From a virus: a DNA stretch of 23,633 bases. Position 1 is the stretch's first letter. Each line of letters starts with the position of its first letter. Below, piece by piece: positions 13,901-20,876 of this stretch. The stretch is from the IMG/VR virus record IMGVR_UViG_3300034073_000805, positions 1-23,633 of that record; one strand, written 5' to 3'. A program made the translations under genes and the position numbers. Below the pieces are notes generated by a model that worked only from the letters and a program-made list of their open reading frames with translations, searched no databases and was not told the DNA's origin.

Positions 13901-14259
13901 CGCTCATAACCAAAGCCAAGAGCGGATAAAGGACCCGTCACATCCTCTGAGGACTGATACATACGGGGAAGCCTTTCCTCCCGTTCTGCATATTCCTGCT
14001 TGGCTTCTTCCATCAGGCCACGTGCGGCAACATCTTGGCCGATCGCAGCAAGCCCCATGGCGGGCAACTCTTTGCGGATGGACGTACCGATATTCTCAAA
14101 TGTTCTCTGAATCGGGCGGAATGCTACTTGGGATGTGGAATACTGAGGCTCCTGCCCGTATTCCATCTGCATACCGCGAATGATGTTTTGGTAATCCTGT
14201 GGTTTTAAACCTTCAGGAAGTCTTACCGCACCATACCCAGGAACATTAAAGACTGGCAT
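7969..14259 (-). CDS. Giant 2096-residue virion/ejection-type protein with zinc-protease motif
   Basis: The N-terminus (PGYGAVRLPEGLKPQDYQ) resembles the 'VPG.G.V.FPdgms' start of other huge phage proteins. Residues about 120-330 are Ala-rich and partly hydrophobic, including EGLTEAAQEFLSN. A Pro/Gln linker (about 330-500) and coiled coils (about 505-720) follow. A zincin-like segment has HELGH at 936-940 and a likely third ligand in FGEWYAD (E1010, D1014). Long helical regions lead to a C-terminal part (about 1690-2090) resembling the large-polyvalent-protein LPD38-type domain, with a hydrophobic hairpin near 1825-1850 (GMTALFAGYEGLPFYYIIEG). Its place at the end of the late operon, next to other structural genes, fits a virion protein injected with the DNA, comparable to T7 gp16 in position only. 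The protease activity is inferred from the motif. Confidence 0.85.
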   Translation of the reverse strand: MPVFNVPGYGAVRLPEGLKPQDYQNIIRGMQMEYGQEPQYSTSQVAFRPIQRTFENIGTSIRKELPAMGLAAIGQDVAARGLMEEAKQEYAEREERLPRMYQSSEDVTGPLSALGFGYERIAEALPYGLAMLLPGGVAAAGARGLAARAGASATEAALARGLSSAAAESAGAARAAQVTQRAALGGAGAGGYALNAPETFSKVLEETGQLRPGVASVAASFQTFLDLVAPASFLNKLGGFGRAKMVEEMTKRAGFKEAAKDIGLAAAKTAPKEGLTEAAQEFLSNVAVKYVDENYELFSPKRLREYFEAGLTGTISGGALGAAGRGIQRLGMPVEQPVEQPAPPQQATVAEPQVTQPETTDPLLKYQIPPVGGITPPPVTDQALTPTPSSVGYQVPPEIFTETPVDQKYFEQFVADIMAGVPRTTPEDQQFYANNAPAIEKRLGEEQAAAVQPTQKAAPSAETSIPVPPSETLQLAAPPAVAEQVVGPPEFVEPPPMEGPAPLSEEDQRITEQIAELEKQAGELATQKEAVEARERKRKSQGDTFLNALKKAGVSAKDVADIRKTQSDKNLDKAVVSGLLDPWLGEYSSVAVDRADVFDQKMKQNEAVEYLKDRILNFDYVSDTTKAELADLDLKLDEVLTMIREFRSELEANLEAAEAADEQRVVYEQVEQAIPEGEERVAEPSEAARPEREAARVEVAYTPQSYAEQMMDKTLPDTDEAYAYFQENRQEIEQALADLEERRAQPMMKATAGQSKTSQTHADNLGGVVVWQDGDLALIRAHALLTGDPVYVVANGSFRSRTDVENYTGNLINAPQKARLVAAKEALEKKDKALHDKSPFIKFDADGVAMSQSISPELAGVIAGWKKLLKIPQGVYVTTMDDIVANRGKFTGPHRTIGSAALSDDLGSMRKMPDGNYYIAFTKDASVTRMLETLAHELGHIHERESFRNADLATQRSIRDEFDKFLNSSKGKSAKDYIESMRARGVGKTTQAGEKTKFEDLTPYWKSFGEWYADQVSRWATTSEKPLTVVERFFKRLADALKSFYAKVRNQKYLPNETFKQYMDKVTASVKDIAPVRVEAKPLGVKDQMALFMKDQLEPSDTEIQYMRRSVEGLTDAGKDLSPQEQQDLFNAVDKIDDTPAEGMKSMDTMIKDTPSFAAAKEKLGQYVKDATADNAQTLLQFLNLRQIAELAKKDLPQVRQYYDVLNQMMVERDKKLTTASKLREKWDQWADKNPKLGEALDKVILDARMSGIDPTIPEKEAKIKSESFRKNWEMIKGTEGETIFKELRDFYKKQLNDKREILKRIITTKITDVNERAKSLRELDYEFQKFESEGPYFPLSRFGQYFIAYNIKLPNGGTKPYQEMFESLADLRKHEESIAKDVASGKIINLKSGVDTKELFTEGVIKSAFINKIFAAIDKTDQPTLSDSAGRAMDLKNRLKDDVYQAYLSMLPELSVQKNFIHAKKVAGATLDMRRAFADSAFHSAYNLARMEYGPTLDAIISEAQRYSDSQKGVRNIARDRYLQELKAQHSDFSNPKDVHPVWSKITNFAFLYYLTAPASALGNLIQTPVIGIPTLAGEFDVSFARASKEIFKAFSDLKSSRKKGTAQYDLIGMLEKQAKASGSAKLKEEAEIMSELEGLTNQTQTLSLAGLAERPSGLYATGFKSILKSKSLGVLDKASMILGYGFNLAEIANRQVTALAVVRLAQSKGMNKAQTIQLAREMIRQIHFEYAKETKARFLRHPIAQVTLQFKNYAQQMTAFIAQAIKDSLPNTRELNALLLKSQDKGLSEDERYAAKREYDELTRIKKAARKRLTGVMGMTALFAGYEGLPFYYIIEGVMNLIFDDEDDPYDFSLELKVAMANAFGDNVSRALSKGPMSEILQVDVSRFANLNGLWFRDDAMAKDEEEWAKNMLIDMLGPAAGIVLNVAGGIKKINEGHYARGMEEMSPPVVKDFFKAWRFYHEGATTLRGDPIVPNVGLWGVFAQSLGFTPQDLQRGYEAMGEIKSLDKQLAQREQRLLSKLFLAYKSGDYEEMDDIGEQIIRYSSKNPGNEIDEKKIKRSFAQRERMSERAEKGIIVSAKRPELLEKTVYLED

Positions 14260-15954
14260 TTATTGGGCACCTCTTCTTGCGTATGCTTGCACCTGTTCAT
14301 TTGACGGAGTAAAGATGCCAGCCTGACCAGGGAATCCAAACATCTGCGCGTAACGGCGAATGACGGCTTCTTGCTCCGCACGCATTTTGTCGCCAAGGCT
14401 TGGCTTTCTTTCGTTCGTTTTTGGATCAATCTTTCCAGGCTCTCGCCAGTTTTCCGGGACGCTGCCGCCAATTCCTGTGCCGCCAAAGCCAAGTGTAGGT
14501 TTAGCCATCGCCTCATATTTATCTTGAATTGCCTTGATTTCAGCTTGAACTTGAGGCATCTGAAAAATCTCACGAATTTCTTTAGAAGCCTGAAGCGGGT
14601 TAATTGGTTTTTCACCCGTTCCTTTTGGTTGCATAGCTCTGGCCAATCCCATGCCAACCTCAAGAGGCATCATGGCCTGATCTTGTTGTAGCTTCTGAGC
14701 TTGAAGTCTATAAGTACGCTCTTCTTTTGCTGCTCTCTCTGCCGCATCGTAATCACCACGGCGTACCGCATCTTGATACTTTGCATGGGCCAACTGTGCC
14801 TGCAACGAAGCTTGTTGCATTGCACGATTCTCTGCGCCCATGGACTTCTTAACATCCTCACCGGCTTGTAGCCCACTAGCTAAACCAGATAAGAAGTTGC
14901 GGTCCTTACTTCCCATCATAGCTAAAGCTATCTGGCGATTAGCTGCTTTATCTATATCTTGCTTAGATGCTTGTTGACCATAGAACTGCTTAAGCTGTTC
15001 CATGATTGGAGATATTTGATCAGGGAATCGCTTCTGCCGTTCGTCATACAGCGTTCCGGCACGGGCTGCAGTTTCTGCCGCAAGTTCTGGCTGAATCTGT
15101 GGAACGCCAGCCAAACCCTTTTTACCCATAGCTATAATCTGCTCAATACCCATAGGTGGGGGCGCAGCAGGGGCTTGCTGCATAGGAATAACAGCTTGTC
15201 TTTGCGGGGGCTGTTGTGCACTTTGCTGCTGTTGTGAAGGCTGTTGAGGCGCTGGTATTTCACCTCTTTCCCTACGCAATGCGTCATAGTATGGTGTCAT
15301 GCTACTTCTATCGCCGCCGTAGTATGACTCTGGCAAGTATGGGATATTTACACCCATGGCACGCAAAGGCCTTGTTATTGCTGACTCAGCCGCACCGCCT
15401 ATCGCTCTGAAAGGTAAAGAGCCAATATCCATAGCAGCAGCACCAACAGACCTCATGCTTTCTGCCATGGCCTCCCTATCCCTTCTTTTCCTTTCCTCAT
15501 CATCCTCTTTGGTTCCGCCAACCAAGTCACCTCCTTTAAAGGCGACAATACCACCACCAGCCATACCCTGTGGAGCAACTGCACCTAATCCAACCTGTGG
15601 TTGCATTTGCGGTTGCATTTGCGGTTGCATTTGTTGCATTTGTGGTTGCTGCGACGGAGCCATCTGCATAGGCTGTGGCTCTTGCGGTGCATTCATACCA
15701 GGCGGCATCATGGGCATCGTCGGCGCCATGGACTCAGCCAGTTGTGCAACTACAGGCTTATTGGGCTTTTGCGCTCTCTGGTTGTACCGCTTACGCATGT
15801 CATCCCGGCGAGCCATTTCCGCCGCGGCAAAGATCGCTAGCTTAGGATCTTGTGCGTATTTAGGTAGCATCTGATCAGGCACTGACTTAAACATCTCCAT
15901 AGCCTCAAGGATATTGACATCCCCACCAAGGCCGGTATTTGCTTGTGCGAACAT
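14260..15954 (-). CDS. Structural protein with Met/Gln/Pro repeats and Gly-rich motif
   Basis: A 564-residue protein. Residues 1-70 are helical (NILEAMEMFKSVPDQMLPKY); residues about 75-122 are Met/Gln/Pro repeats; GMAGGGIVAFKGGDLVGG follows at about 130-147. The C-terminal half has long Ala/Gln/Lys-rich helices (about 330-420), probably coiled coil, and ends in a Gly/Pro-rich section. GGAGG lies seven bases before the ATG. Its stop abuts the start of the giant protein, suggesting coordinated synthesis. Composition and place suit an internal virion or tail-tube protein; I do not recognise a named family. Confidence 0.75.
   Translation of the reverse strand: MFAQANTGLGGDVNILEAMEMFKSVPDQMLPKYAQDPKLAIFAAAEMARRDDMRKRYNQRAQKPNKPVVAQLAESMAPTMPMMPPGMNAPQEPQPMQMAPSQQPQMQQMQPQMQPQMQPQVGLGAVAPQGMAGGGIVAFKGGDLVGGTKEDDEERKRRDREAMAESMRSVGAAAMDIGSLPFRAIGGAAESAITRPLRAMGVNIPYLPESYYGGDRSSMTPYYDALRRERGEIPAPQQPSQQQQSAQQPPQRQAVIPMQQAPAAPPPMGIEQIIAMGKKGLAGVPQIQPELAAETAARAGTLYDERQKRFPDQISPIMEQLKQFYGQQASKQDIDKAANRQIALAMMGSKDRNFLSGLASGLQAGEDVKKSMGAENRAMQQASLQAQLAHAKYQDAVRRGDYDAAERAAKEERTYRLQAQKLQQDQAMMPLEVGMGLARAMQPKGTGEKPINPLQASKEIREIFQMPQVQAEIKAIQDKYEAMAKPTLGFGGTGIGGSVPENWREPGKIDPKTNERKPSLGDKMRAEQEAVIRRYAQMFGFPGQAGIFTPSNEQVQAYARRGAQ
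15599..15645. repeat. 12-bp tandem repeat encoding Met-Gln-Pro-Gln units
   Basis: TTGCATTTGCGG-type units repeat head to tail, with one shortened copy, and encode the MQPQ repeats of the 564-residue protein. Unit lengths are multiples of three, so slippage would keep the frame. Confidence 0.8.
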
Positions 15955-16701
15955 TTATAGGCCTCCGTACAAGAGACGCGCCAATCCTAACCCTTGGGTT
16001 AGTGGATTGCCTGAAGATTGATAGGCCGACTGAGAAGCGTACCCCGGCAGGCCAAAAATAATATCCCGGTATTGAGCCACTTGCTGCGCCGGATAATTAC
16101 GCTGACGCTCAAACTCTTGGTACATCGCATCCAAATCTCTCTGGCGGCGTGCCTCATCAGAAAGACCAAGTTGCTGCAAGGTCTGAGCCTTTTGCATCTG
16201 GTTCTGCAAGTCTTGCTGATACAACTGACCCGCTTGATTAAATGCCTGCTGTGAACCCTGCATCTGGATATTAGAAAGATTGGTGCCTAAGTTCTTCATC
16301 AGCTCCGATTCCATGATCGCCTGACGTGAACCACCATAAGCACCACGAGCAGCCGCATTACTTCTTAAAGACTGTAGACCGGAGCCGTATTCTTGTACGG
16401 CTTTCTGCTTGGCGACATCCGTAACCGCCTGTTGGTACGGATTCATGTAAGCCTGCATGACGCCTACATCTTGGCCGCCAATCTTTAATTGCCCCAAGAG
16501 GCCTGGAGACTGCGCCACTTGCTGAGCGGCTTCTGCACCTTGCTGGTATAGCGGTGCTGTTTCAGCATACCGTGGCATTTGGTAAGCCGTGTATGGGGTA
16601 TATGCAACCTGTTGTCCCATCCGGTACAGATCAGATATGTACGGGAGTTGGAACTCCGGTGGCATTTGGGTTACTGTTTGCGACGGGCCGCCCATGCTCA
16701 T
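15955..16701 (-). CDS. Podovirus structural/injection-like protein
   Basis: A 248-residue protein rich in Gln, Ala and Tyr. Residues about 108-175 (YMNPYQQAVTDVAKQKAVQE, later AAARGAYGGSRQAIMESEL) match a pattern I recall from virion proteins of aquatic podoviruses: 'YMNPYQ..VTD.AK..A' and 'GA(F/Y)GGSRQA'. Long amphipathic helices follow (NQAGQLYQQDLQNQMQKAQ). The C-terminus is Gly/Leu-rich (GLGLARLLYGGL), as often seen in proteins that associate with membranes during DNA entry. The start overlaps the previous stop? No: it overlaps the stop of the upstream 117-residue gene by ATGA (16698-16701), and its own stop directly abuts the next start. The exact role is inferred. Confidence 0.75.
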   Translation of the reverse strand: MSMGGPSQTVTQMPPEFQLPYISDLYRMGQQVAYTPYTAYQMPRYAETAPLYQQGAEAAQQVAQSPGLLGQLKIGGQDVGVMQAYMNPYQQAVTDVAKQKAVQEYGSGLQSLRSNAAARGAYGGSRQAIMESELMKNLGTNLSNIQMQGSQQAFNQAGQLYQQDLQNQMQKAQTLQQLGLSDEARRQRDLDAMYQEFERQRNYPAQQVAQYRDIIFGLPGYASQSAYQSSGNPLTQGLGLARLLYGGL

Positions 16702-17051
16702 TTGGACACCTCTTCCATCAAAGTTACTGATTTCAATCGTTGCGGGTATATTTTCTGCCAGCCCGGACGCCCTTGCAACGTGATGGCATCACAGTCTGCT
16801 TGCTTGGCAAACATTCGTATATACGTCACGATATGTTTGATCTCTTCAAGATCCCCTCCAGCAAGCCACACATTACATATCTTCTTGCGCGGGTACTGCC
16901 TTACCTCTGTCACTAGCGCACAATCCTTGCCGGGCCAGAATTGCGCCTTACCTGTTTGTATAGCTTCTAACACATCCTCTAGGGAAAACAAATTGCCTGC
17001 TTGATCCAAAGCCGCTTGAATCCATGCACTGCAACGCTCCCATTCATTCAT
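16698..17051 (-). CDS. Small alpha/beta phage protein, possibly GNAT-like (T7 gp13-type)
   Basis: A 117-residue protein with an N-terminal helix (WERCSAWIQAALDQAGNLFS), strands around ALVTEV and CNVWLAGGD, a helix (EIKHIVTYIRMFAKQADCDA) and a terminal LQGRPGWQKIYPQRL. The order, with a WPG turn, a 'V.EV' strand and a 'GR.GW.K' ending, is like the acetyltransferase-type fold of T7 gp13-like internal virion proteins. This is a fold-level guess. Between two structural genes and coupled by ATGA on both sides, it is probably a morphogenesis or minor virion protein rather than a metabolic enzyme. Confidence 0.6.
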   Translation of the reverse strand: MNEWERCSAWIQAALDQAGNLFSLEDVLEAIQTGKAQFWPGKDCALVTEVRQYPRKKICNVWLAGGDLEEIKHIVTYIRMFAKQADCDAITLQGRPGWQKIYPQRLKSVTLMEEVSK

Positions 17052-18073
17052 CTTGGCATAGCCGATTCAGCCTTTACCTCTGGCGGCTGTTTGCTTGTGC
17101 CATGTCTGGCCTGACGAATCTTTTTCATCATGGCGTACAGCTTCTTTGCACCTGCATTTGATGAACCATTACCAAGATCAGCCACGACATCCGCAGGAAC
17201 CACAAACTCACCATCTGCCAAACGCGCCGGTTGCTTGTTGTTAATCGTTGCAGGGATGCTGTCAGACATACCATCACCGCCACCTCTTAAGTAACGACCA
17301 GCCGCCATGTAAACATCGCCACCTTGGTTGTAACCTCCACCACCATAACCAACCATGATGTCATCAACAGAACCGCCTGTGGCGCCTGCAACAACTTCAT
17401 CCCCAGACGGCGCTGGAGCAGGTGCAGGTGCAGGGGCAGGTGCAGGGGCAGGTGCAGGAGCGGGTGTTGGAGAATGGGTTGCATAAGTAAATGGCGTGAT
17501 TGTTAACGGCTTATACAGTGATGCAAGACCTGCCTCATACCCAGCCCTTCCACTAGCAATTTGCTCTGGTGTTGGGCCATACCGTTTTGCAGCTTCAGTA
17601 GCGTCAAACTGAAATGGATTGGGATTAAAGAACAATGGCATCCCCACCATGGGCCGGTAAATGTTTTGCCCTGAAGCTGATTTCTCGGGCGCCGGCTGTG
17701 GAGGCATGAGCGGTGCAGTTAATGCACGGTTATATATAGGCGCTGACTTATATTCAGGAGCTTTGATGGTTGGTGCTTTTTGTTGCGTCAGAGCTGCTGC
17801 CAATGCACCAAGGCCGAGAGCAAGACCAGCGCCAGTGCCATTAGTTCCCTGCGTACCTAAGACGGAACGCAGCACGTTTTTCCAAATAGATGAGCCCTCA
17901 GAACCAAGTCCAATAGATTGTTCAATCTCTGCATTCGTTGGGCTTGTACCGCCAGCAGGTATTGTGCTTGGGTCTATCCCAATTAATCGCCAAAAATCTT
18001 CGTCATCCGCTGCGGTAACAGTCGTTGAATCACCTTGTGGCGCCATATTGGCTAATAATTCATCTTCTGACAT
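17048..18073 (-). CDS. Structural protein with Pro-Ala repeat and conserved Gly-rich module
   Basis: A 341-residue protein. The N-terminal part is acidic (MSEDELLANMAPQGDSTTVT), followed by a glycine/alanine-rich segment (GTGAGLALGLGALAAALTQQ), a Pro-Ala tract near residues 202-220, and a C-terminal module (about 260-325) including DGMSDSIPATINNKQPARLA then DGEFVVPADVVADLGNGSS and LYAMMKKIRQARHG. I recall that module from virion genes of many aquatic podovirus-like phages; its function is not established. The Pro-Ala tract is probably a flexible linker between two folded parts. It overlaps the downstream gene by ATGA. Confidence 0.75.
   Translation of the reverse strand: MSEDELLANMAPQGDSTTVTAADDEDFWRLIGIDPSTIPAGGTSPTNAEIEQSIGLGSEGSSIWKNVLRSVLGTQGTNGTGAGLALGLGALAAALTQQKAPTIKAPEYKSAPIYNRALTAPLMPPQPAPEKSASGQNIYRPMVGMPLFFNPNPFQFDATEAAKRYGPTPEQIASGRAGYEAGLASLYKPLTITPFTYATHSPTPAPAPAPAPAPAPAPAPAPSGDEVVAGATGGSVDDIMVGYGGGGYNQGGDVYMAAGRYLRGGGDGMSDSIPATINNKQPARLADGEFVVPADVVADLGNGSSNAGAKKLYAMMKKIRQARHGTSKQPPEVKAESAMPR
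17412..17466. repeat. Hexamer tandem repeat encoding a Pro-Ala tract
   Basis: About nine copies of GCAGGT/GCAGGG-type hexamers encode the alternating Pro-Ala linker of the 341-residue protein. Copy number changes would be in frame. Confidence 0.85.
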
Positions 18074-18084
18074 AACTAGCTCCG

Positions 18085-18729
18085 TTATGGAGGTGTAGGC
18101 CGGGGGTCCGGCAAGGGAGATATGAAGTTTACCGCCATAACACTTGACGGTATACCGGGATGAGGTGATGTTGCCGCCTCTGCATCTAACCGCACATTAG
18201 TATCTGTTGTTGCTATTTCTAACTCAAGATATTCACCGGCAGCAAGATCAATATTAAAGTTCCAACTAACTTCCATATATTCATTATTAGAAGATAATGT
18301 ATACGCATGGGTCGAATAACCAATGTTTATACCGTTTCTTTTAATCCAGATATATACGTTTTTTGCACTGGAATTAGTACTTAATAACTGACCAGAATAC
18401 TGGAAGTTATATATGCCATCGATCGTAACTTCTATTCTTGATGTACTTCCTGACTGTAAAGCCACCGCATTATTTAAATAAGTGGCATTAAATACAACCG
18501 GATAAGCAGTACCGGTTGCAGCAAATGTCTGGTCTACAGTATTAAAAAATAATCCATTCGGGCAATCAACGTACTGTCCACCATTTGGTCCTAATAAATA
18601 CTGCGTGGCATGGCTCAACCGATTAAAGTACAAACGCAGGACGTTATTAAGCTGCTCCTGATATTGAGGATTCCATTCCTGCGGTGCGTATGGCAGGTTA
18701 GGCGGCTGAGGACTATCTAGGTATCTCAT
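18085..18729 (-). CDS. C1q/TNF-like jelly-roll virion protein
   Basis: A 214-residue protein. Residues about 100-205 (TIDGIYNFQYSGQLLSTNSS, KNVYIWIKRNGINIGYSTHA, EYMEVSWNFNIDLAAGEYLE, LEIATTDTNVRL) follow the beta-strand order of the C1q/TNF-like jelly roll found in many T7-like cyanophage and freshwater phage virion proteins, including the 'W-R-NG--I' and 'L--GDYL-L' signatures. The N-terminal 60 residues (NPQYQEQLNNVLRLYFNRLS) are a helical attachment part. It probably trimerises on the tail or capsid surface. It overlaps the upstream tail gene by ATGA and is followed after 11 bases by the 341-residue gene. Confidence 0.75.
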   Translation of the reverse strand: MRYLDSPQPPNLPYAPQEWNPQYQEQLNNVLRLYFNRLSHATQYLLGPNGGQYVDCPNGLFFNTVDQTFAATGTAYPVVFNATYLNNAVALQSGSTSRIEVTIDGIYNFQYSGQLLSTNSSAKNVYIWIKRNGINIGYSTHAYTLSSNNEYMEVSWNFNIDLAAGEYLELEIATTDTNVRLDAEAATSPHPGIPSSVMAVNFISPLPDPRPTPP

Positions 18730-20873
18730 GCACCACGTCCTGTAGCTTTTCCGTCCGGCCTGATGTCCAGTCTAGGCGAGCCTAGCTGCCAAGCGCTGCC
18801 AAGATCCGTAGATTCAACTTTAAAGATCAACTGACGCCCACGGACCCTTGTATAAATCTGCCCCGTAAACTGCTCAATCACCGCCGTGGATGTTCTGGTT
18901 ACCGCAGCAGAACTACTCCCGCCCTCTGATTGTGGACTGTTATACCCGGAACCAGAGTTCATCATAGGTATTAAGGTCATCGTGACACTTGGATTTGTGT
19001 TCGTACTACTTGTCCCGCTAAAGGTAATGTCAGGCAGGATGCGCCATACAAACCCTATGTTGTGACCATCTTGAATATCAAACTCAGCCGATTCAATGTA
19101 AGCCGTAATCGGTACCGGTATACCACTGGTATTGTCATCATTGCCAAACTCATGGTTCACTAGGTTGTTACTGTAAGTAGCCGCCTGCGGGTAATCACGC
19201 AACCCTGCGTCGAACCATGCCGTTCGTGCCATCGTTCCGTAGTACCAGATTCGCTCCATGTAGTTGTACACCACATACCGATCAATGGTCGTAGAGCCTT
19301 GTGAGGCATAGAACCACCATACCTCATTAAAGCCCTCAATAGTCCCTGAGAAATAAGCCAAGTATTGCGTACTATTTATGTCTTGGAATACATATTTACG
19401 CAGGTCACAGTTAAGTGTCTGTACCCGCCCGTCATACATGTAGAACTTATCAACACCCATCCAATAAACAATCCCAGATGCTACCGATGCTGCATTTGGC
19501 CCAACGATGGATATGTTGTCTGCTAATAACTGAGCACCCCATACCAGTGGCGCTCCAAGGTATTGCAAGGAATACAAGGATGTATCGGTCCAGACTAGAA
19601 TCTCTTGCCTAGTCTGTATAGCCGCAATGATCTTTGACCCATGGGATAGACGTAATGAGCCGGCCTGGTTAACCGCAGTCGGCGTCCAGTCGGTTATTGA
19701 CTCCTGATCCGCCCAGCGTATGAGCATGGGGTCTTGCACATCTGATAGGTAATCGTTAGCGCCTAAGCAAAATACAAACCGATACACATCAGATACAAAC
19801 ACAAGGTTCTGTACTACTGGAGGATTGCTCGCACCTGGTAATGTCTCAATACTTACGCCACGCGTACCTAGGCCGTTTGTTGCGTCCCAGTAATAAACAC
19901 CGCCGCCGCGAGGAGCAAACACAAGATCCTCGCCAAAGTTCATGGCCGACCATAGTCTCAGCGCATCCGGTATAAACGTGCCGACACCACCGAACTTCCC
20001 TGCCCCCCAAGCACCTGCGCCAAATCCAACCTGCGCCACTTGATCTTCCGGCCCGATGGTAATTTGATACGTAGCACGTACAGCAGACCCACCACCTGTT
20101 GTAGTTGATGACGCATTGGTACTGGCATTGACGGTAAAGCTATTCGTATCAATAACGGTGATCGTGAACTCACCATTCATATCCACGTTGGCAAAGGTAG
20201 ACGCCCCAGAGAAGGTAACGTAATCACCCGTCTGGCCGCCATGACCAGTTGCCGTTACCGTAACAACATTGCTACCACTGGTTGTCGCAAATGGATCTGT
20301 ACCAAGTAACCGACCATTAATGTAATACGTGGCTGTTACTGTGCCGCCACCCGTTGCAGAAGATGAAGCTGATGTAGTGACCGTAATGACATAGGTATTA
20401 GCATCCGTAATGGATGTAATCGCATGTCTTGTATTGATCTCCGCCGCAGGTATACCACCAACCGCTGAAGATCCTGTGAAGTAAACAATAGATCCAGCCT
20501 GTGCGCCATGGTCGGTATCGCTTACCGAGATCGTGTTTTGCCCGTTGGTCGTGGTAAACGGATTGGTTAACGTGGCTGAATAGGTGTACTGACGGATCGG
20601 TGTAATGTCGTTGTATACACCACCACTCTCAATGTAATACTTAGCGCTGGTGCCACAACCCATGAGATTGTTAGCTGTTAGCGTTACCCAGTTCCATAAT
20701 GACCTGCAAGTACCTAAGAATGTATTGGATGAAATCCTCGCCCAGCCGCCAATCTTTTCTGGCGTGCCCTGACGAAATCGCACCTTGTCAGAGACATACC
20801 AACCGCTCTCAGAAGTATAGCGGGTATTTTCTCGGTTGACGCCAGGTCGATTAAGGATCTTTTGTAAAGGCAC
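18726..20873 (-). CDS. P22 gp10-type tail stabilisation/hub protein with beta-repeat insert
   Basis: A 715-residue protein. The start (QKILNRPGVNRENTRYTSES then DKVRFRQGTPEKIGGWARIS) is the signature of phage stabilisation proteins of the P22 gp10 type, which close the portal and join the tail. Its main body (about 270-570) has the usual beta-rich blade pattern with DALRLWSAMNFGEDLVFAPR and later VWTDTSLYSLQYLG. Two tandem repeats of about 75 residues (about 95-265), each with a DTDHG/ATGHG-type turn and a TITVIDTNSFTV-type strand, are inserted after the N-terminal part, making it much longer than P22 gp10 (472 residues). The start is GTG 20873, with GAGGTGAGCC before it. Confidence 0.8.
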   Translation of the reverse strand: MPLQKILNRPGVNRENTRYTSESGWYVSDKVRFRQGTPEKIGGWARISSNTFLGTCRSLWNWVTLTANNLMGCGTSAKYYIESGGVYNDITPIRQYTYSATLTNPFTTTNGQNTISVSDTDHGAQAGSIVYFTGSSAVGGIPAAEINTRHAITSITDANTYVITVTTSASSSATGGGTVTATYYINGRLLGTDPFATTSGSNVVTVTATGHGGQTGDYVTFSGASTFANVDMNGEFTITVIDTNSFTVNASTNASSTTTGGGSAVRATYQITIGPEDQVAQVGFGAGAWGAGKFGGVGTFIPDALRLWSAMNFGEDLVFAPRGGGVYYWDATNGLGTRGVSIETLPGASNPPVVQNLVFVSDVYRFVFCLGANDYLSDVQDPMLIRWADQESITDWTPTAVNQAGSLRLSHGSKIIAAIQTRQEILVWTDTSLYSLQYLGAPLVWGAQLLADNISIVGPNAASVASGIVYWMGVDKFYMYDGRVQTLNCDLRKYVFQDINSTQYLAYFSGTIEGFNEVWWFYASQGSTTIDRYVVYNYMERIWYYGTMARTAWFDAGLRDYPQAATYSNNLVNHEFGNDDNTSGIPVPITAYIESAEFDIQDGHNIGFVWRILPDITFSGTSSTNTNPSVTMTLIPMMNSGSGYNSPQSEGGSSSAAVTRTSTAVIEQFTGQIYTRVRGRQLIFKVESTDLGSAWQLGSPRLDIRPDGKATGRGA

Positions 20874-20876
20874 GGC

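Noticed and set aside
15356-15874. 172-codon Cys/Gly/Ala-rich rightward frame
   Set aside because: It is the complement of the Met/Gln/Pro repeat region of the 564-residue gene; the Cys-Gly pattern is the antisense of those repeats.
17661-18098. 145-codon rightward frame opposite the 341-residue gene
   Set aside because: Antisense of a well-supported structural gene; no ribosome binding site or motif.
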